Below, piece by piece: positions 52,201 through 59,719 of a stretch of 64,000 nucleotides of DNA. Within the stretch, counting starts at the first letter, position 1; each line of letters opens with the position of its first letter. Location of the stretch: assembly GCA_020402865.1 (NCBI GenBank), contig JADBYT010000015.1, positions 124,001-188,000 of the forward strand, read 5' to 3'. The notes beneath the pieces were generated by a model. It saw only the letters and a list, made by a program, of their open reading frames with translations. It was not told the origin of the DNA and did not search any database. Made by a program: the position numbers and the translations under genes. The DNA comes from Bacteroidota bacterium. Lineage in GTDB: Bacteria; Bacteroidota; Bacteroidia; Palsa-965.

Positions 52201-54825
52201 ATCGCGGTTGGTTTCGAGCATGCCGCCCCAGCCGCTGCCTTTGGGCATGAGCACGCCCACGTAGTGCGAAAACGGCGAGTAGTTGATCGAGAAACGATCT
52301 ACGCTGAACGCGCCGCCCTGTTCAAACACGCGTGTGTTAAAGCTTGCGCGCAGCATACCCGGCGCATTGGCCGCCGCCAGATCGGGCGAAAATTCGGCGT
52401 GTCCGTTATCATCCAGCCGGCCATCATACACCGTTTTGTTTTCGGAAAAGAAATTGGTAGCCGGATCATCAAACACGTAGTTATCAAAACCTTTAAATGC
52501 CGTGGTGGTTTCGTAGAAACTCACTTCCACATTGGCACGCAGGTTTTTGGCAATGGCGCCGTGCAGCCACTTCACATCCATTTTCACCGGCTCTTTGTTT
52601 TCGTGAAGCAGCGTTACATTGTTTGCAAAGCCCATGTTTATTTTCAGGCGGTTGGGCATAATGGTTTCCACCTTTACCGTTTTGGTAAATGTGGCGCCGC
52701 CCACTTTTACACGCGCAGTCCAGTTTCCGGTGGGTGCATCGGCATCGGTGGGTGTGGTGAAATTGTAGAAGCCGTTTACCGATGTGGCGCGCACCACGCG
52801 GTTAACAAGCTGTCCGCGCGGGTTGTTGAGTTCAAATGTAACCGGGTGGCCGGCGGGAAGTTTGTTTTCCTTGTCTTCGAGAATGAAGCCGAGGAAAAGC
52901 GTATCGCCCGGGCGCCACACGCCGCGTTCACCGTAAACCATGCCTTTCAGGCCTTTCTGCACCGTTGCGCCTGATACATCAAACGCACCCAGCGAAAGCG
53001 AAGAGCCGTCGTCTATTTTCAGGTAACCGCGCTGATTGCCGCTGCGGGCCACCAGCAAAAACGGTTTCTTTTTGAGCTGCATTACGGCCATGCCCAGGTT
53101 ATCGGTGGTGGTGCGGGTTACAAGCTGGTGCTGGAAATCGTAAAGCTCAAGTTCGGCGCCGCCCACGGGGTCAGTGCTGCGCAGGTTGTTTACGGCCACC
53201 ACCATACTGCCGTCGTTGCCGCGTTTGGCAAGCAGGCCAAGGTCAGAAGCAAGCACGTTGCGGCTTACCGTGCGGCCGTAGTAGTAACTGCCTGAGCAGG
53301 GATCGTCGCGGTCGCCGTAATCATCGTAGTAATAGTAGCTGTCGTAGTAGTCGCCGCCGTAGTAGCTGTATTCACCTTCGTTTTCGCTGTTTTCCTGTCG
53401 GCTGCGTTCCTGTTCGGCTTCCTGCTCGGCAATGGCCGCATTCGAAACCGAATCGCAGGCTACCACAGCATACGATCGTTTAAAGCCAATGCTAACGCGG
53501 TAAATGGCGCCGGGTTCGGCTTTAATCATTTCGCCCAGATCAATGGCGTAGTTGGTCCAGTTGTTATAGTCGTTTTTGTTGCGGATGTTCAGGTCTATTT
53601 TTTTCTTGGTCACCACCTTGCCCACGCGGTAAAGCTCGTCGCTGCCTTCAAGGCTGTTTACCTGCAAAAACTGCGGAATGTTTTTTTCGTAAATGCGAAT
53701 CACTTTCACATCCACTGCTTTCAAACCTACAGCCTGAAATGGCAGTGTAAGACCGCGCGGACTGTTGGGCAGAATCACGCCTTTGCCGCTCAGCCGCACT
53801 TCGGGCTTCATCATTTCAAACTCAATGGTTTGCGTAAACGAGTGCGGGAGTGCTTTACCAATTACGTTTTTCACACCCGTTTGCACCGTTACGGCATGTG
53901 ATCCGCTCAGGCGTTCAAGCGGATATACTTTTACATCGTTATCCTCAATAGAAAAACGCAGGCCGGTTGCATCGGCAATGGTAATGAGTCCGTCAAGGTT
54001 CTGGCGTTCGGCAATGGGGTCGGAGAACTGAATCACCACGCATTGTTCCTGGCCCTGCTCGGCGCGGGCATTCATCACTTTAAAATCGCCAAGGGCGGGA
54101 ATGGTAATTTCCTTGCGGTCTTTGGTATCGGCGCCAATGGCATTACCGTTCCATTCAAGTACTACCTTACTTTCCTTTTCGCCGCGTTTAATGTTATCCA
54201 CCGTAAAGCCGTGTACTACGTTGTTGCCTTCGTGTGTCCAGGTAATTTTAAGCGGTTGTCCGTTTTGCGAAACGGTAAGTGTCTGTTCCACGGCTTTGTG
54301 GTCGGCACCGTCGGTGGTGTTCAGTGTGCCGCGCATTTGCTGCAGGCGCAGGCTCTGGCGGTCGGTGGTGCGCATGCCGTCAACCACCACATCAACACCC
54401 TGCCGCATGGTGCGGAATCCGAACGACATTACCTTCAGGTTTGAAGGCACGTCGGGCACCAGTTTGCTGAGGTAGAATTCGGCTTCGTAGCTTTTGTCAG
54501 ACGGCAGGCGTGTGGCCGGGCGGAATTCCAGCGTGCGGTTGTCGATCCAGAAGAGCTGGCCTTCAATTTCGGGCGAGAAGCTGAAGTACTTTTCCGTTTC
54601 GGCTTTGTCGAGGCTAATTGCGCCTTTGTATTCTTCGGCCAGCGTAACGCGTATGTACGATTCGTTGGAAATAACGCCCGACGTATAGGCCGAAATATAG
54701 GCCGCATAAGCCGGGTCGAGCCGCGAGAAGGTAATGGCTGAATTACTTTTCTGCGAGAGGAAGGGAATAGCCAGCATGGCCAGTGTAACCACAGCGGCAA
54801 GGGTAAGCAGCAAACGTTTTGACAT
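49225..54825 (-). CDS. bacterial alpha-2-macroglobulin family protein with thioester motif
   Basis: A very large exported protein (1866 residues) with an N-terminal signal/anchor (LLLTLAAVVTLAMLAIPFL) and no lipobox. MG1/MG2-type domains follow (GVWRPGDTLFLGFILEDKENKLPAGHPV), then bait-like and A2M_N domains (GRALISVENGSRILSTQW), and the complement-like A2M region. The thioester domain has the intact C1409-x-E-Q1412 in YPHGCVEQTTS, so it can covalently trap proteases. A carboxy-terminal MG10-like region follows (RVILSGVPDIGMETPSAEG). An acidic Tyr-rich insertion (EGEYSYYGGDYYDSYYYYDDYGD) near residue 490 is unusual. It guards the periplasm against foreign proteases. The common partner gene pbpC (PBP1C) is not adjacent. 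Confidence 0.92.
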   Translation of the reverse strand: MSKRLLLTLAAVVTLAMLAIPFLSQKSNSAITFSRLDPAYAAYISAYTSGVISNESYIRVTLAEEYKGAISLDKAETEKYFSFSPEIEGQLFWIDNRTLEFRPATRLPSDKSYEAEFYLSKLVPDVPSNLKVMSFGFRTMRQGVDVVVDGMRTTDRQSLRLQQMRGTLNTTDGADHKAVEQTLTVSQNGQPLKITWTHEGNNVVHGFTVDNIKRGEKESKVVLEWNGNAIGADTKDRKEITIPALGDFKVMNARAEQGQEQCVVIQFSDPIAERQNLDGLITIADATGLRFSIEDNDVKVYPLERLSGSHAVTVQTGVKNVIGKALPHSFTQTIEFEMMKPEVRLSGKGVILPNSPRGLTLPFQAVGLKAVDVKVIRIYEKNIPQFLQVNSLEGSDELYRVGKVVTKKKIDLNIRNKNDYNNWTNYAIDLGEMIKAEPGAIYRVSIGFKRSYAVVACDSVSNAAIAEQEAEQERSRQENSENEGEYSYYGGDYYDSYYYYDDYGDRDDPCSGSYYYGRTVSRNVLASDLGLLAKRGNDGSMVVAVNNLRSTDPVGGAELELYDFQHQLVTRTTTDNLGMAVMQLKKKPFLLVARSGNQRGYLKIDDGSSLSLGAFDVSGATVQKGLKGMVYGERGVWRPGDTLFLGFILEDKENKLPAGHPVTFELNNPRGQLVNRVVRATSVNGFYNFTTPTDADAPTGNWTARVKVGGATFTKTVKVETIMPNRLKINMGFANNVTLLHENKEPVKMDVKWLHGAIAKNLRANVEVSFYETTTAFKGFDNYVFDDPATNFFSENKTVYDGRLDDNGHAEFSPDLAAANAPGMLRASFNTRVFEQGGAFSVDRFSINYSPFSHYVGVLMPKGSGWGGMLETNRDYSVPLVTVNENGKPEARTRLTVKVYKMDWRWWWSSSDDYIANYVNSSYYSPYYETTTSTDAKGRGAFNVKIGKEDWGRYLIRITDEESGHSTGQVAWFDWPYGDGGAMQNSEAATMLQFSSDKTKYKVGDKIKVTIPSPGQGRALISVENGSRILSTQWAETKAKGNITTEITVTPQMAPNVFVHVTLLQPHAQVKNDAPIRLYGVIPIEIDNAETHITPVIATKAVWAPEETVNVAVSEKSGKAMTYTLAVVDEGLLDITRFKTPDPWNNFYAREALGVKTWDMYDLVMGAYGAELERVLGIGGDGDNGPNGGQKANRFKPMVRYLGPYELKKGARNDHKITIPQYVGSVRVMVVAGQDAAYGNAEVTVPVRKPLMILGTLPRVLGPGETVDLPVNVFAMEKFVKNVNVTVTTDKMMSIEGGAAQSLTFSEVGEKVATFRLNVAKAVGVGKVRIVATSGKERAVTEIEIDVRNPNTMQTNVLEAVIDPGQSWNTAYTPVGIAGTNKGTLEISTIPPLNLGRRLDYLMQYPHGCVEQTTSAAFPQLYLADLIKLSDERRKRTEENVKAAINRLRSFQTPSGALGYWPGDQSPSEWGTNYAGHFLLEAEEHGYTLPAGLIDNWKKFQRQQATAWSPRADQRYYYNDDLVQAYRLYTLAKAKTPELGAMNRLREHKSLNATAKWRLAAAYQLAGQPEIAKQLITGLSTEVSPYSEFSYTYGSSDRDMAMIVETLTLMGQRTKAAPVAKQISEALNRNTYWMSTQATAYCLLALSEFSTADKTVKGVNSSFTINGKAGSVNDGKPISQTDIPISGTEAGKVNVKNNGAGVLFVRVILSGVPDIGMETPSAEGMTIDVKYTDNSGAPVDVTRLEQGTDFMAIVTIANTGLRGEYREVALSQVFPSGWEIRNERMEEGNSPIRSDAFDYQDVRDDRVFTYFYIAPQRTRTYRVRLNAAYTGHFYLPATNVEAMYDASVNARNTGRWVDVTEQGISK

Positions 54826-54982
54826 AGTCAGAGGAGTAGCTTGATCTGGAAGCTAAGGTAGAGGAAAAGGCGTGGGCGGGGCAACGGGTTTTTAACAATT
54901 TTTTCAGGCGTAGTGGCAGGGGGGATAAGTGTAGCGAGTTTTAGTGTGGGTGTGTTCAATGAAACAGCTTAACTTACTGGAA

Positions 54983-55963
54983 CTAACGCAGCCTTTTTTT
55001 GAAAATCTCTTGAGCTCGTTTGTGTATGTACACCTCAAAATCACGATGATTTGAAAAGGATTCATGATCGGGTACCCTAAAACGATGGATAAGCTCTGAA
55101 ATAAGAAGTTCACAAGAATAATCAGGCTCCAGCATTAATTTACCATTTAAATGCCCAATAACACCGTTTATACTTTGTTTAAAATTGGTTTGATTAGGAG
55201 CAATATCAAATTCTATTCTTTCTAAAATATCTTTAGAAGTTCTATTATCTGTAATATCAAAGTTAGAAATGCTAACTGGATTTATTTTGAACCAGTGATA
55301 TATAATATTATTATACGATATATGTTTGTAGTATAGATTATTGTACAGTACTTTATTTATTTCAAACCAATCGCCTTTTTTAGGCAAACTAATATTTGTT
55401 TGCTTAGTCTTTCCTGTTGAATAAACTTGATCATCAGATTCAGCAATAAAAAATATGTTTCTTGGTAGTAGTTCAATCATTCTAAGTGCTGCTGCCTGAC
55501 AAGACACATCACATTGATCGATAATTTTTTCTTGAAGATAAGCAAGATTATTTTTGCATTTATCATAAGTTTCTGAAATCCAATTTCTTGGCATTAGTAA
55601 TTCCGCTGCAAATCTATTGGCTTCTTGTTCGATTTTAGAATAACTAGAGTCTATTGAATAATCTAAATTTGAATCTTCAATTATTGTTCCAATATGCCAA
55701 GGAATAATTACATGCCCCAATTCATGCGCAAGGGTAAAGTTTAATCTTTTAGAACTAATACTTTTGTTTATTATGATTTTAGGTTTTTTTAGAGGTTGCT
55801 TTAGATTAATAGCGACACCATCAATTCCATCAATTGGGATTTCTTCGATATAAACAGTAGCATGTTTTTTAACTAAGTCTAAAATATTAAAAGGTATCTT
55901 TAGATTGTTATTGTTATAAAATCTAATTGCAATTTTAGTTTCGGGGGGCAATTCTATTTCCAT
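54983..55963 (-). CDS. ImmA/IrrE-type zinc metallopeptidase, third gene of the E3-like toxin operon
   Basis: A 326-residue protein. The N-terminal half is an ImmA/IrrE (COG2856) peptidase: FTLAHELGHVIIPWH gives H80-E81-x-x-H84, and IEQEANRFAAELLMP gives the downstream Glu ligand (E112 or E114). The C-terminal 190 residues are an extension I cannot assign. ImmA/IrrE proteases cut specific repressors or antitoxins, usually Xre-type ones, in response to a signal. Here the gene overlaps by 10 bp the upstream 102-residue gene, which in turn overlaps the E3-like toxin gene. It may therefore degrade that partner and release the toxin. AT-rich composition suggests lateral transfer. Confidence 0.82.
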   Translation of the reverse strand: MEIELPPETKIAIRFYNNNNLKIPFNILDLVKKHATVYIEEIPIDGIDGVAINLKQPLKKPKIIINKSISSKRLNFTLAHELGHVIIPWHIGTIIEDSNLDYSIDSSYSKIEQEANRFAAELLMPRNWISETYDKCKNNLAYLQEKIIDQCDVSCQAAALRMIELLPRNIFFIAESDDQVYSTGKTKQTNISLPKKGDWFEINKVLYNNLYYKHISYNNIIYHWFKINPVSISNFDITDNRTSKDILERIEFDIAPNQTNFKQSINGVIGHLNGKLMLEPDYSCELLISELIHRFRVPDHESFSNHRDFEVYIHKRAQEIFKKRLR

Positions 55964-56262
55964 AATCCTTCGTTGTCAAGCCATCTTTGTAAACGCTCTG
56001 CTTTTGATGGATCTTTAGACCTTGCAGCCAATGGTATTTGATTGGTTACGATTGTGTCAATATCTATATTGTTTTTATGTGCAGTTATGATAAGACCTAT
56101 ATATGAACTATCTTCAATGAAGAGAGCGTATTCATGAAATGTCATACCGAGATAGTCATGTAAAGAAATATCCTCCGCACTTTCATGCCATCTATCGATA
56201 TAATCATCAATTTCAGACATTAAAGCATCCCCATTTATACAATCTTGGATAAAGTTAGACAT
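55954..56262 (-). CDS. putative antitoxin/partner of the E3-like ribonuclease
   Basis: A 102-residue protein, acidic in its first half (GDALMSEIDDYIDRWHESAED), with the pattern ISLHDYLGMTFHEYALFIED typical of small helical partners of toxins. A basic C-terminal segment (ARSKDPSKAERLQRW) follows. It has no recognisable DNA-binding domain and no likeness to colicin immunity protein Im3. It overlaps the toxin-like gene upstream by 8 bp and the protease gene downstream by 10 bp, so stoichiometric co-translation is expected. An antitoxin or immunity role is inferred from position and charge (the E3 domain is basic). Not proven. Confidence 0.6.
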   Translation of the reverse strand: MSNFIQDCINGDALMSEIDDYIDRWHESAEDISLHDYLGMTFHEYALFIEDSSYIGLIITAHKNNIDIDTIVTNQIPLAARSKDPSKAERLQRWLDNEGLWK

Positions 56263-56485
56263 TGATTGTCCTCCCTTTTACAGCTGGTTTAATTAGATCC
56301 CCCATTGAATTCAGAACAGCAATGTGTTTGCCTCTTTTATTGAACACTTCTATCTCCCCATGTAAAGCATCCCAAGTATAAAGTTTGCTAAAATCTTTTG
56401 ATCTCCATCTTTTTTTTCCATCAAATACACCAATAAACTCGCATTTATCTAAAAAACAGGGCTTAGGTATCGGTATTCTTGTCAT
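56255..56485 (-). CDS. stand-alone colicin E3-like ribonuclease domain (putative toxin)
   Basis: A 76-residue, basic protein that resembles the cytotoxic (16S rRNase) domain of colicin E3. The segment KKRWRSKDFSKLYTWDALHGEIEVFN aligns with the colicin stretch RKRWTGDKGRKIYEWDSQHGELEGY. The four catalytic residues known for colicin E3 (D510, H513, E517, R545) have counterparts at D39, H42, E46 and R72, with loop lengths within two residues. Colicin E3 cleaves 16S rRNA between A1493 and G1494. This protein has none of the colicin translocation or receptor domains, so it would act inside its own cell unless exported by another route. It is the first gene of a three-gene overlapping operon, led by a good Bacteroidota promoter at 56519-56549. 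Confidence 0.78.
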   Translation of the reverse strand: MTRIPIPKPCFLDKCEFIGVFDGKKRWRSKDFSKLYTWDALHGEIEVFNKRGKHIAVLNSMGDLIKPAVKGRTINV

Positions 56486-56518
56486 TATGTTTGTATTTCA
56501 TTTTTGATAGCTTTTATG

Positions 56519-56549
56519 CAAATGTAATAAACTAATTCTTTCATACAAA
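56519..56549 (-). promoter_or_regulatory. promoter of the E3-like toxin operon
   Basis: On the minus strand a TTTG (56549-56546) is followed after 19 nt by TACATTTG (56526-56519). This is an exact match to the Bacteroidota consensus TTTG-N19-TAnnTTTG. The ATG of the toxin-like gene is 33 nt further on. The upstream DNA is highly AT-rich, and no inverted repeat for an autorepressor is obvious. Confidence 0.65.
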
Positions 56550-56634
56550 ATTATTTAAGTTTATTGGTAATATTATTCGTAGAGTTTAATACAGGTAATC
56601 AAATATATGGTTTTGTGCATGAGTGAATTATTGA

Positions 56635-56667
56635 TTGGCCTTTTGTAAATGTAAATTATCATCTTTG
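56635..56667 (+). promoter_or_regulatory. promoter-like sequence before the metallo-beta-lactamase gene
   Basis: A TTG at 56635-56637 followed by 22 nt and CATCTTTG (56660-56667) resembles the -33/-7 pattern with one mismatch in the -7 box (C for T). The start codon is 42 nt downstream. It would be divergent to the toxin operon. Confidence 0.35.
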
Positions 56668-56708
56668 TAAAAGGTCTGTAGGCGTCCACTTGCAATCGAT
56701 TTACTCAA

Positions 56709-57467
56709 ATGATACGTACCTGTATTTATCTAACCTTCATCGCAATCTTGCTCACTGGCTTCAGCTTTTCTCCTTCCAAACAACGTAAATTCAAGTCTAA
56801 AGAGCTTTACAAATCCACCAATTTAGTCATTACCCAAATCACGGCAAATACCTTTCTGCACGTTTCTTACAAGCAAACCAACGATTTCGGCAATGTACCC
56901 TGCAACGGGCTCGTGGTTCGCAACGGCAGCGAAACTATGGTGTTTGATACACCCACCAACGACAAAAGTGCCGGCGAACTCATTAAATGGATCAAAGAAA
57001 CGCTGAAGTGTAAAGTGAATGCTGTTATTCCCACACACTTTCACGACGATTGCCTGGGCGGGTTAAATGCATTTCACGCCGCGGGCATTCCTTCCTACGC
57101 CAACGCGGGCACCATTGCACTGGCCACGGCAAACAATTTGCCCGTTCCCCAACACAGTTTCACCGACTCGCTCCGGCTCAGTGTGGGTACAGAAACCGTT
57201 ACCGCCCGCTTCTTTGGCGAAGGACATACAAAAGACAATGTGGTGGGCTACTTTGCCGCCGAAAATGTAATGTTTGGCGGGTGTTTAATTAAAGCGTTAA
57301 AATCCAGCCGCGGCTTTACCGGCGATGCCAATCTCGATACCTGGTCGGGAACGGTGCAGAAGGTGAAGGCGGCTTATCCCGATGTAAAGGTGGTGGTGCC
57401 CGGGCATGGCGCGTATGGCGATAGGCGGTTGCTTGATTATACCATTAAGTTGTTTGAGGTGAAGTAG
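56709..57467 (+). CDS. subclass B1 metallo-beta-lactamase
   Basis: A 252-residue exported enzyme with a signal peptide (residues 1-20). Zinc ligands of class B1 are all present: H110, H112 and D114 in THFHDDCLGGL, H173 in GEGHTKDN, C192 in GGCLIK, and H233 in PGHG. K195, the substrate-binding lysine of B1 enzymes, is also conserved. This should hydrolyse penicillins, cephalosporins and carbapenems in the periplasm. It is chromosomal, without insertion sequences or integron features beside it, so it may be an intrinsic gene of an environmental Bacteroidota, as known for BlaB, IND and related enzymes. Kinetic spectrum is inferred. It lies divergently to the E3-like operon. Confidence 0.88.
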   Translation: MIRTCIYLTFIAILLTGFSFSPSKQRKFKSKELYKSTNLVITQITANTFLHVSYKQTNDFGNVPCNGLVVRNGSETMVFDTPTNDKSAGELIKWIKETLKCKVNAVIPTHFHDDCLGGLNAFHAAGIPSYANAGTIALATANNLPVPQHSFTDSLRLSVGTETVTARFFGEGHTKDNVVGYFAAENVMFGGCLIKALKSSRGFTGDANLDTWSGTVQKVKAAYPDVKVVVPGHGAYGDRRLLDYTIKLFEVK

Positions 57468-57580
57468 GGGAACATAACTTATCAAATAATCACTTTTACT
57501 GGTTCATTGCTACATTATTTCATCGAAATTCACGTTTAGGTTTGACCTATATTTACATATTAACCTTAACACACTCCCAC

Positions 57581-57940
57581 ATGCGTTTTTCGCTTATTCT
57601 TGTCCTCACATTCTTTACAGCCACATTACAGTGCTGCTCGTCCAACAGATCAGCCACACCTCCGGCAGCAGAATCTCAAACAATCACCATCACCGGTACT
57701 TTTAAAAGTATTCAGGGAGTGATGGATCCGCTCAGTTGTTATGCTTCAAACGGCGGTTATGTTACACAAAACAATGGCGAACGTGTAGCTGTAATGTTTA
57801 AAACCGAAGAAGAAGTAACCTGCTCAACAATTGAAGTAAAAGGCATGTATGTAACAAAAACAGCAGCAACCAACCCCACTAGTCCCTGTCCCGACGGACA
57901 ACGAAGTATTTTGCAGGTGGAGAGTTATACGTGTAAATAG
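57581..57940 (+). CDS. small lipoprotein of unknown function
   Basis: A 119-residue protein starting MRFSLILVLTFFTATLQCCSS, a lipobox-type signal with two cysteines. The mature part contains short beta stretches (ITITGTFKSIQGVMDPLSCYASNGGYV) and four further cysteines, possibly two disulphides. No family recognised; it resembles a small OB- or TRASH-like secreted domain only vaguely. The ATG at 57581 gives the signal; an upstream TTG extension is not needed. Confidence 0.55.
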   Translation: MRFSLILVLTFFTATLQCCSSNRSATPPAAESQTITITGTFKSIQGVMDPLSCYASNGGYVTQNNGERVAVMFKTEEEVTCSTIEVKGMYVTKTAATNPTSPCPDGQRSILQVESYTCK

Positions 57941-58003
57941 GGCTTAAGCCAGCTTGAGAGATTACAGCGAAGCAGATAAATAATCTGCTCAGGCTGTCGA
58001 TTT

Positions 58004-58596
58004 CTACATTACTTCAATAACAATCTCATTCGATGTTTTGTTGTAATAACTCACAGATATTTTATATGTTCCCGGCATCAGCCTGTTATCGCTGTTGTTT
58101 ACTATTGTCAGATCAGATATTTTGCAAGTGCGTGAAACAGATTTGCCGGGCAAAAGTTCCTGATAAAACTTTTTAAGTTCATCGGGCATATAACACTTTG
58201 AGTTTAAAATACCCTTGCTGTTGTATTTTATTACCGAATTTCCGGTTTTCACCTCTTCAATATTCAGCGATGTGCGCCAAAGTCCGTAAGCGTCAAAACC
58301 AGGTTTTTCAAAAAGAATTTTTTGAACTGAATCCGAAGTACTTGTAAGACTCACTGTAATTGGAATATCATCGCCTGCTTTGAAATCAGAATCAGGTATC
58401 ATTATATATACTTTTACATCAGGCGTGTCTGTTATTTCAGATTGTTGTAAATCTGTATCTAAATATATATCGCTTAGGTAGTAGCTTTTAGGTTTATCAT
58501 TACATGAAATTATAAATAAGGAAAACAGAAACACCACAAAAAAATCAGCAAAACCGGATATGCTTTGATAAAATCAGTTGATCTGGGTTTATTCAT
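58004..58596 (-). pseudogene. small lipoprotein whose signal peptide is interrupted at a T7 run (frameshift)
   Basis: The body reads from a GTG at 58537 as 177 residues (MVFLFSLFIISCNDK...), with a lipobox cysteine in IISC. Just upstream an ATG at 58596 starts MNKPRSTDFIKAYPVLLIF, but it runs into a different frame. The two join if two T residues are removed from, or one is added to, the run of seven T (58538-58544, A7 on the plus strand). The join would give a long lipoprotein signal. Either the tract is phase-variable, or it is a sequencing error, or translation starts at the GTG. The mature part is beta-rich (TPDVKVYIMIPDSDF, GTYKISVSYYN) with no recognised family. Confidence 0.5.
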
Positions 58597-58623
58597 TACA
58601 AAACAGTGTTATTACGGGTTAGA

Positions 58624-59433
58624 CTAATTTAAAATGTACTTTTCTTTGAATTTAAATTCCTTAGTTACTTCAGAAATTTCATCCCACGAATGCAAACATC
58701 CTGAACAGGTTCTGATAGTTCCTTTTTTACTTTTCACATACCCGATCATCTTCCATTCATCAGGTGTAATTTTTTCTCCTTTTTTACATAATAAATATAT
58801 TCCCTGCACTGCATATACTTGTTTCTGCGAACTTGCCGATTGCAGCCATTTGACAAGTGCTGCTTTATCATTTGCTTCTACATAACTGCTCATTTTCATA
58901 TATCCATAGGGGGCACTACCTGCCAATCCACATCTATATCCATAAATTAATTCATTATCGAACAGATCTTTTTCATTGATTGTAGTTTTGAATATTGTTT
59001 TGAACGATTGGTCAAGTTTGTGAAACCCTGTCGTGTCTTTGTAGCTGTCAAGGGTATCGAAACGAAGGTGATAATCCACTGTATCTCTAACGTTTACTTT
59101 CGCAATATAAAGGTGTCGGATTATATTGTCTCCGCATTTTATTAAATTGATCTTATATTCAAAAATTCTTTCGGCCTTTTGATCGTTTGACTGGTTTTGA
59201 TAGCAATAAAACGTGCAAATGCTTTCTTCATATTGCGGCACTATTTCTCTTTCAAACACCCACCATACATCTGATACATTTCCTGTTTTTTGGAGGCTAT
59301 CCAGGCTCGACTGTAGTTTGGTTACATTATGGGATCTCAGAATGGATTTTATCGCTTCGGTCTGATTGGCAATGAGCGATTGTGCAAGACAAAAAGCAAG
59401 CAGCAGGAGTAAGGGTTGTTTTAGGGTTTTCAC
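58624..59433 (-). CDS. exported protein of unknown function
   Basis: About 269 residues, beginning at a GTG at 59433 with signal peptide KTLKQPLLLLLAFCLAQSLIANQ. A GTG at 59472 would give a longer N-terminus. The mature protein carries no known domain. It has several conserved-looking cysteines (FYCYQNQ, LLCKKGE, RTCSGCLHSWDE) and an Asp/Asn/Lys-rich middle. The CSGC near the end could bind a metal. It is AT-rich relative to the neighbours, like the adjacent lipoprotein gene, and both are on the minus strand. Confidence 0.55.
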   Translation of the reverse strand: MKTLKQPLLLLLAFCLAQSLIANQTEAIKSILRSHNVTKLQSSLDSLQKTGNVSDVWWVFEREIVPQYEESICTFYCYQNQSNDQKAERIFEYKINLIKCGDNIIRHLYIAKVNVRDTVDYHLRFDTLDSYKDTTGFHKLDQSFKTIFKTTINEKDLFDNELIYGYRCGLAGSAPYGYMKMSSYVEANDKAALVKWLQSASSQKQVYAVQGIYLLCKKGEKITPDEWKMIGYVKSKKGTIRTCSGCLHSWDEISEVTKEFKFKEKYILN

Positions 59434-59634
59434 AGTATTAAATATAAAGGCAAATTTCAAATTCAATGTCACCTGCCTGCCTGTTTTTCATGTGTTGAAA
59501 CGTAATTTAACCGCTAAAATTAATCTCATCCAGTTTACAATTTTCAGGATGCATGTGTGGCGGCCTCCTGCACAAAAAGCAAAGTACCTAAACCGCCACA
59601 CACCGTGCTCACAGCTATAGATTTGCTGCCGCAG

Positions 59635-59661
59635 CTTATCCTGAGCGAAGCCGAAGGAAAG
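59635..59661. repeat. REP-like palindrome
   Basis: CTTATCCTGAGCGAAGC then CGAAGGAAAG: a short inverted repeat (TCCT...AGGA around GAGCGAAGCCGA). This is one of the dispersed palindromes whose core is CTGAGCGnAGnCGAAGG in Bacteroidota genomes (recalled). Copies of GCTGCCGC flank it. It sits in the 247-bp gap before the glycosyltransferase gene. Confidence 0.5.
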
Positions 59662-59719
59662 CTGCCGCCTCCATCTCTTGCGCAGCGTGTGACCAAAACT
59701 CCCTACTTTTGCGCACACA

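Noticed and set aside
50764..52974. Long plus-strand frames within the macroglobulin gene
   Set aside because: They are antisense to a well-supported gene, have no start context and no domain likeness.
57941..58003. Third copy of the structured element
   Set aside because: Only GAAGCAGATAAATAATCTGCT-like similarity is present; the other blocks are missing, so it is not listed as a copy.
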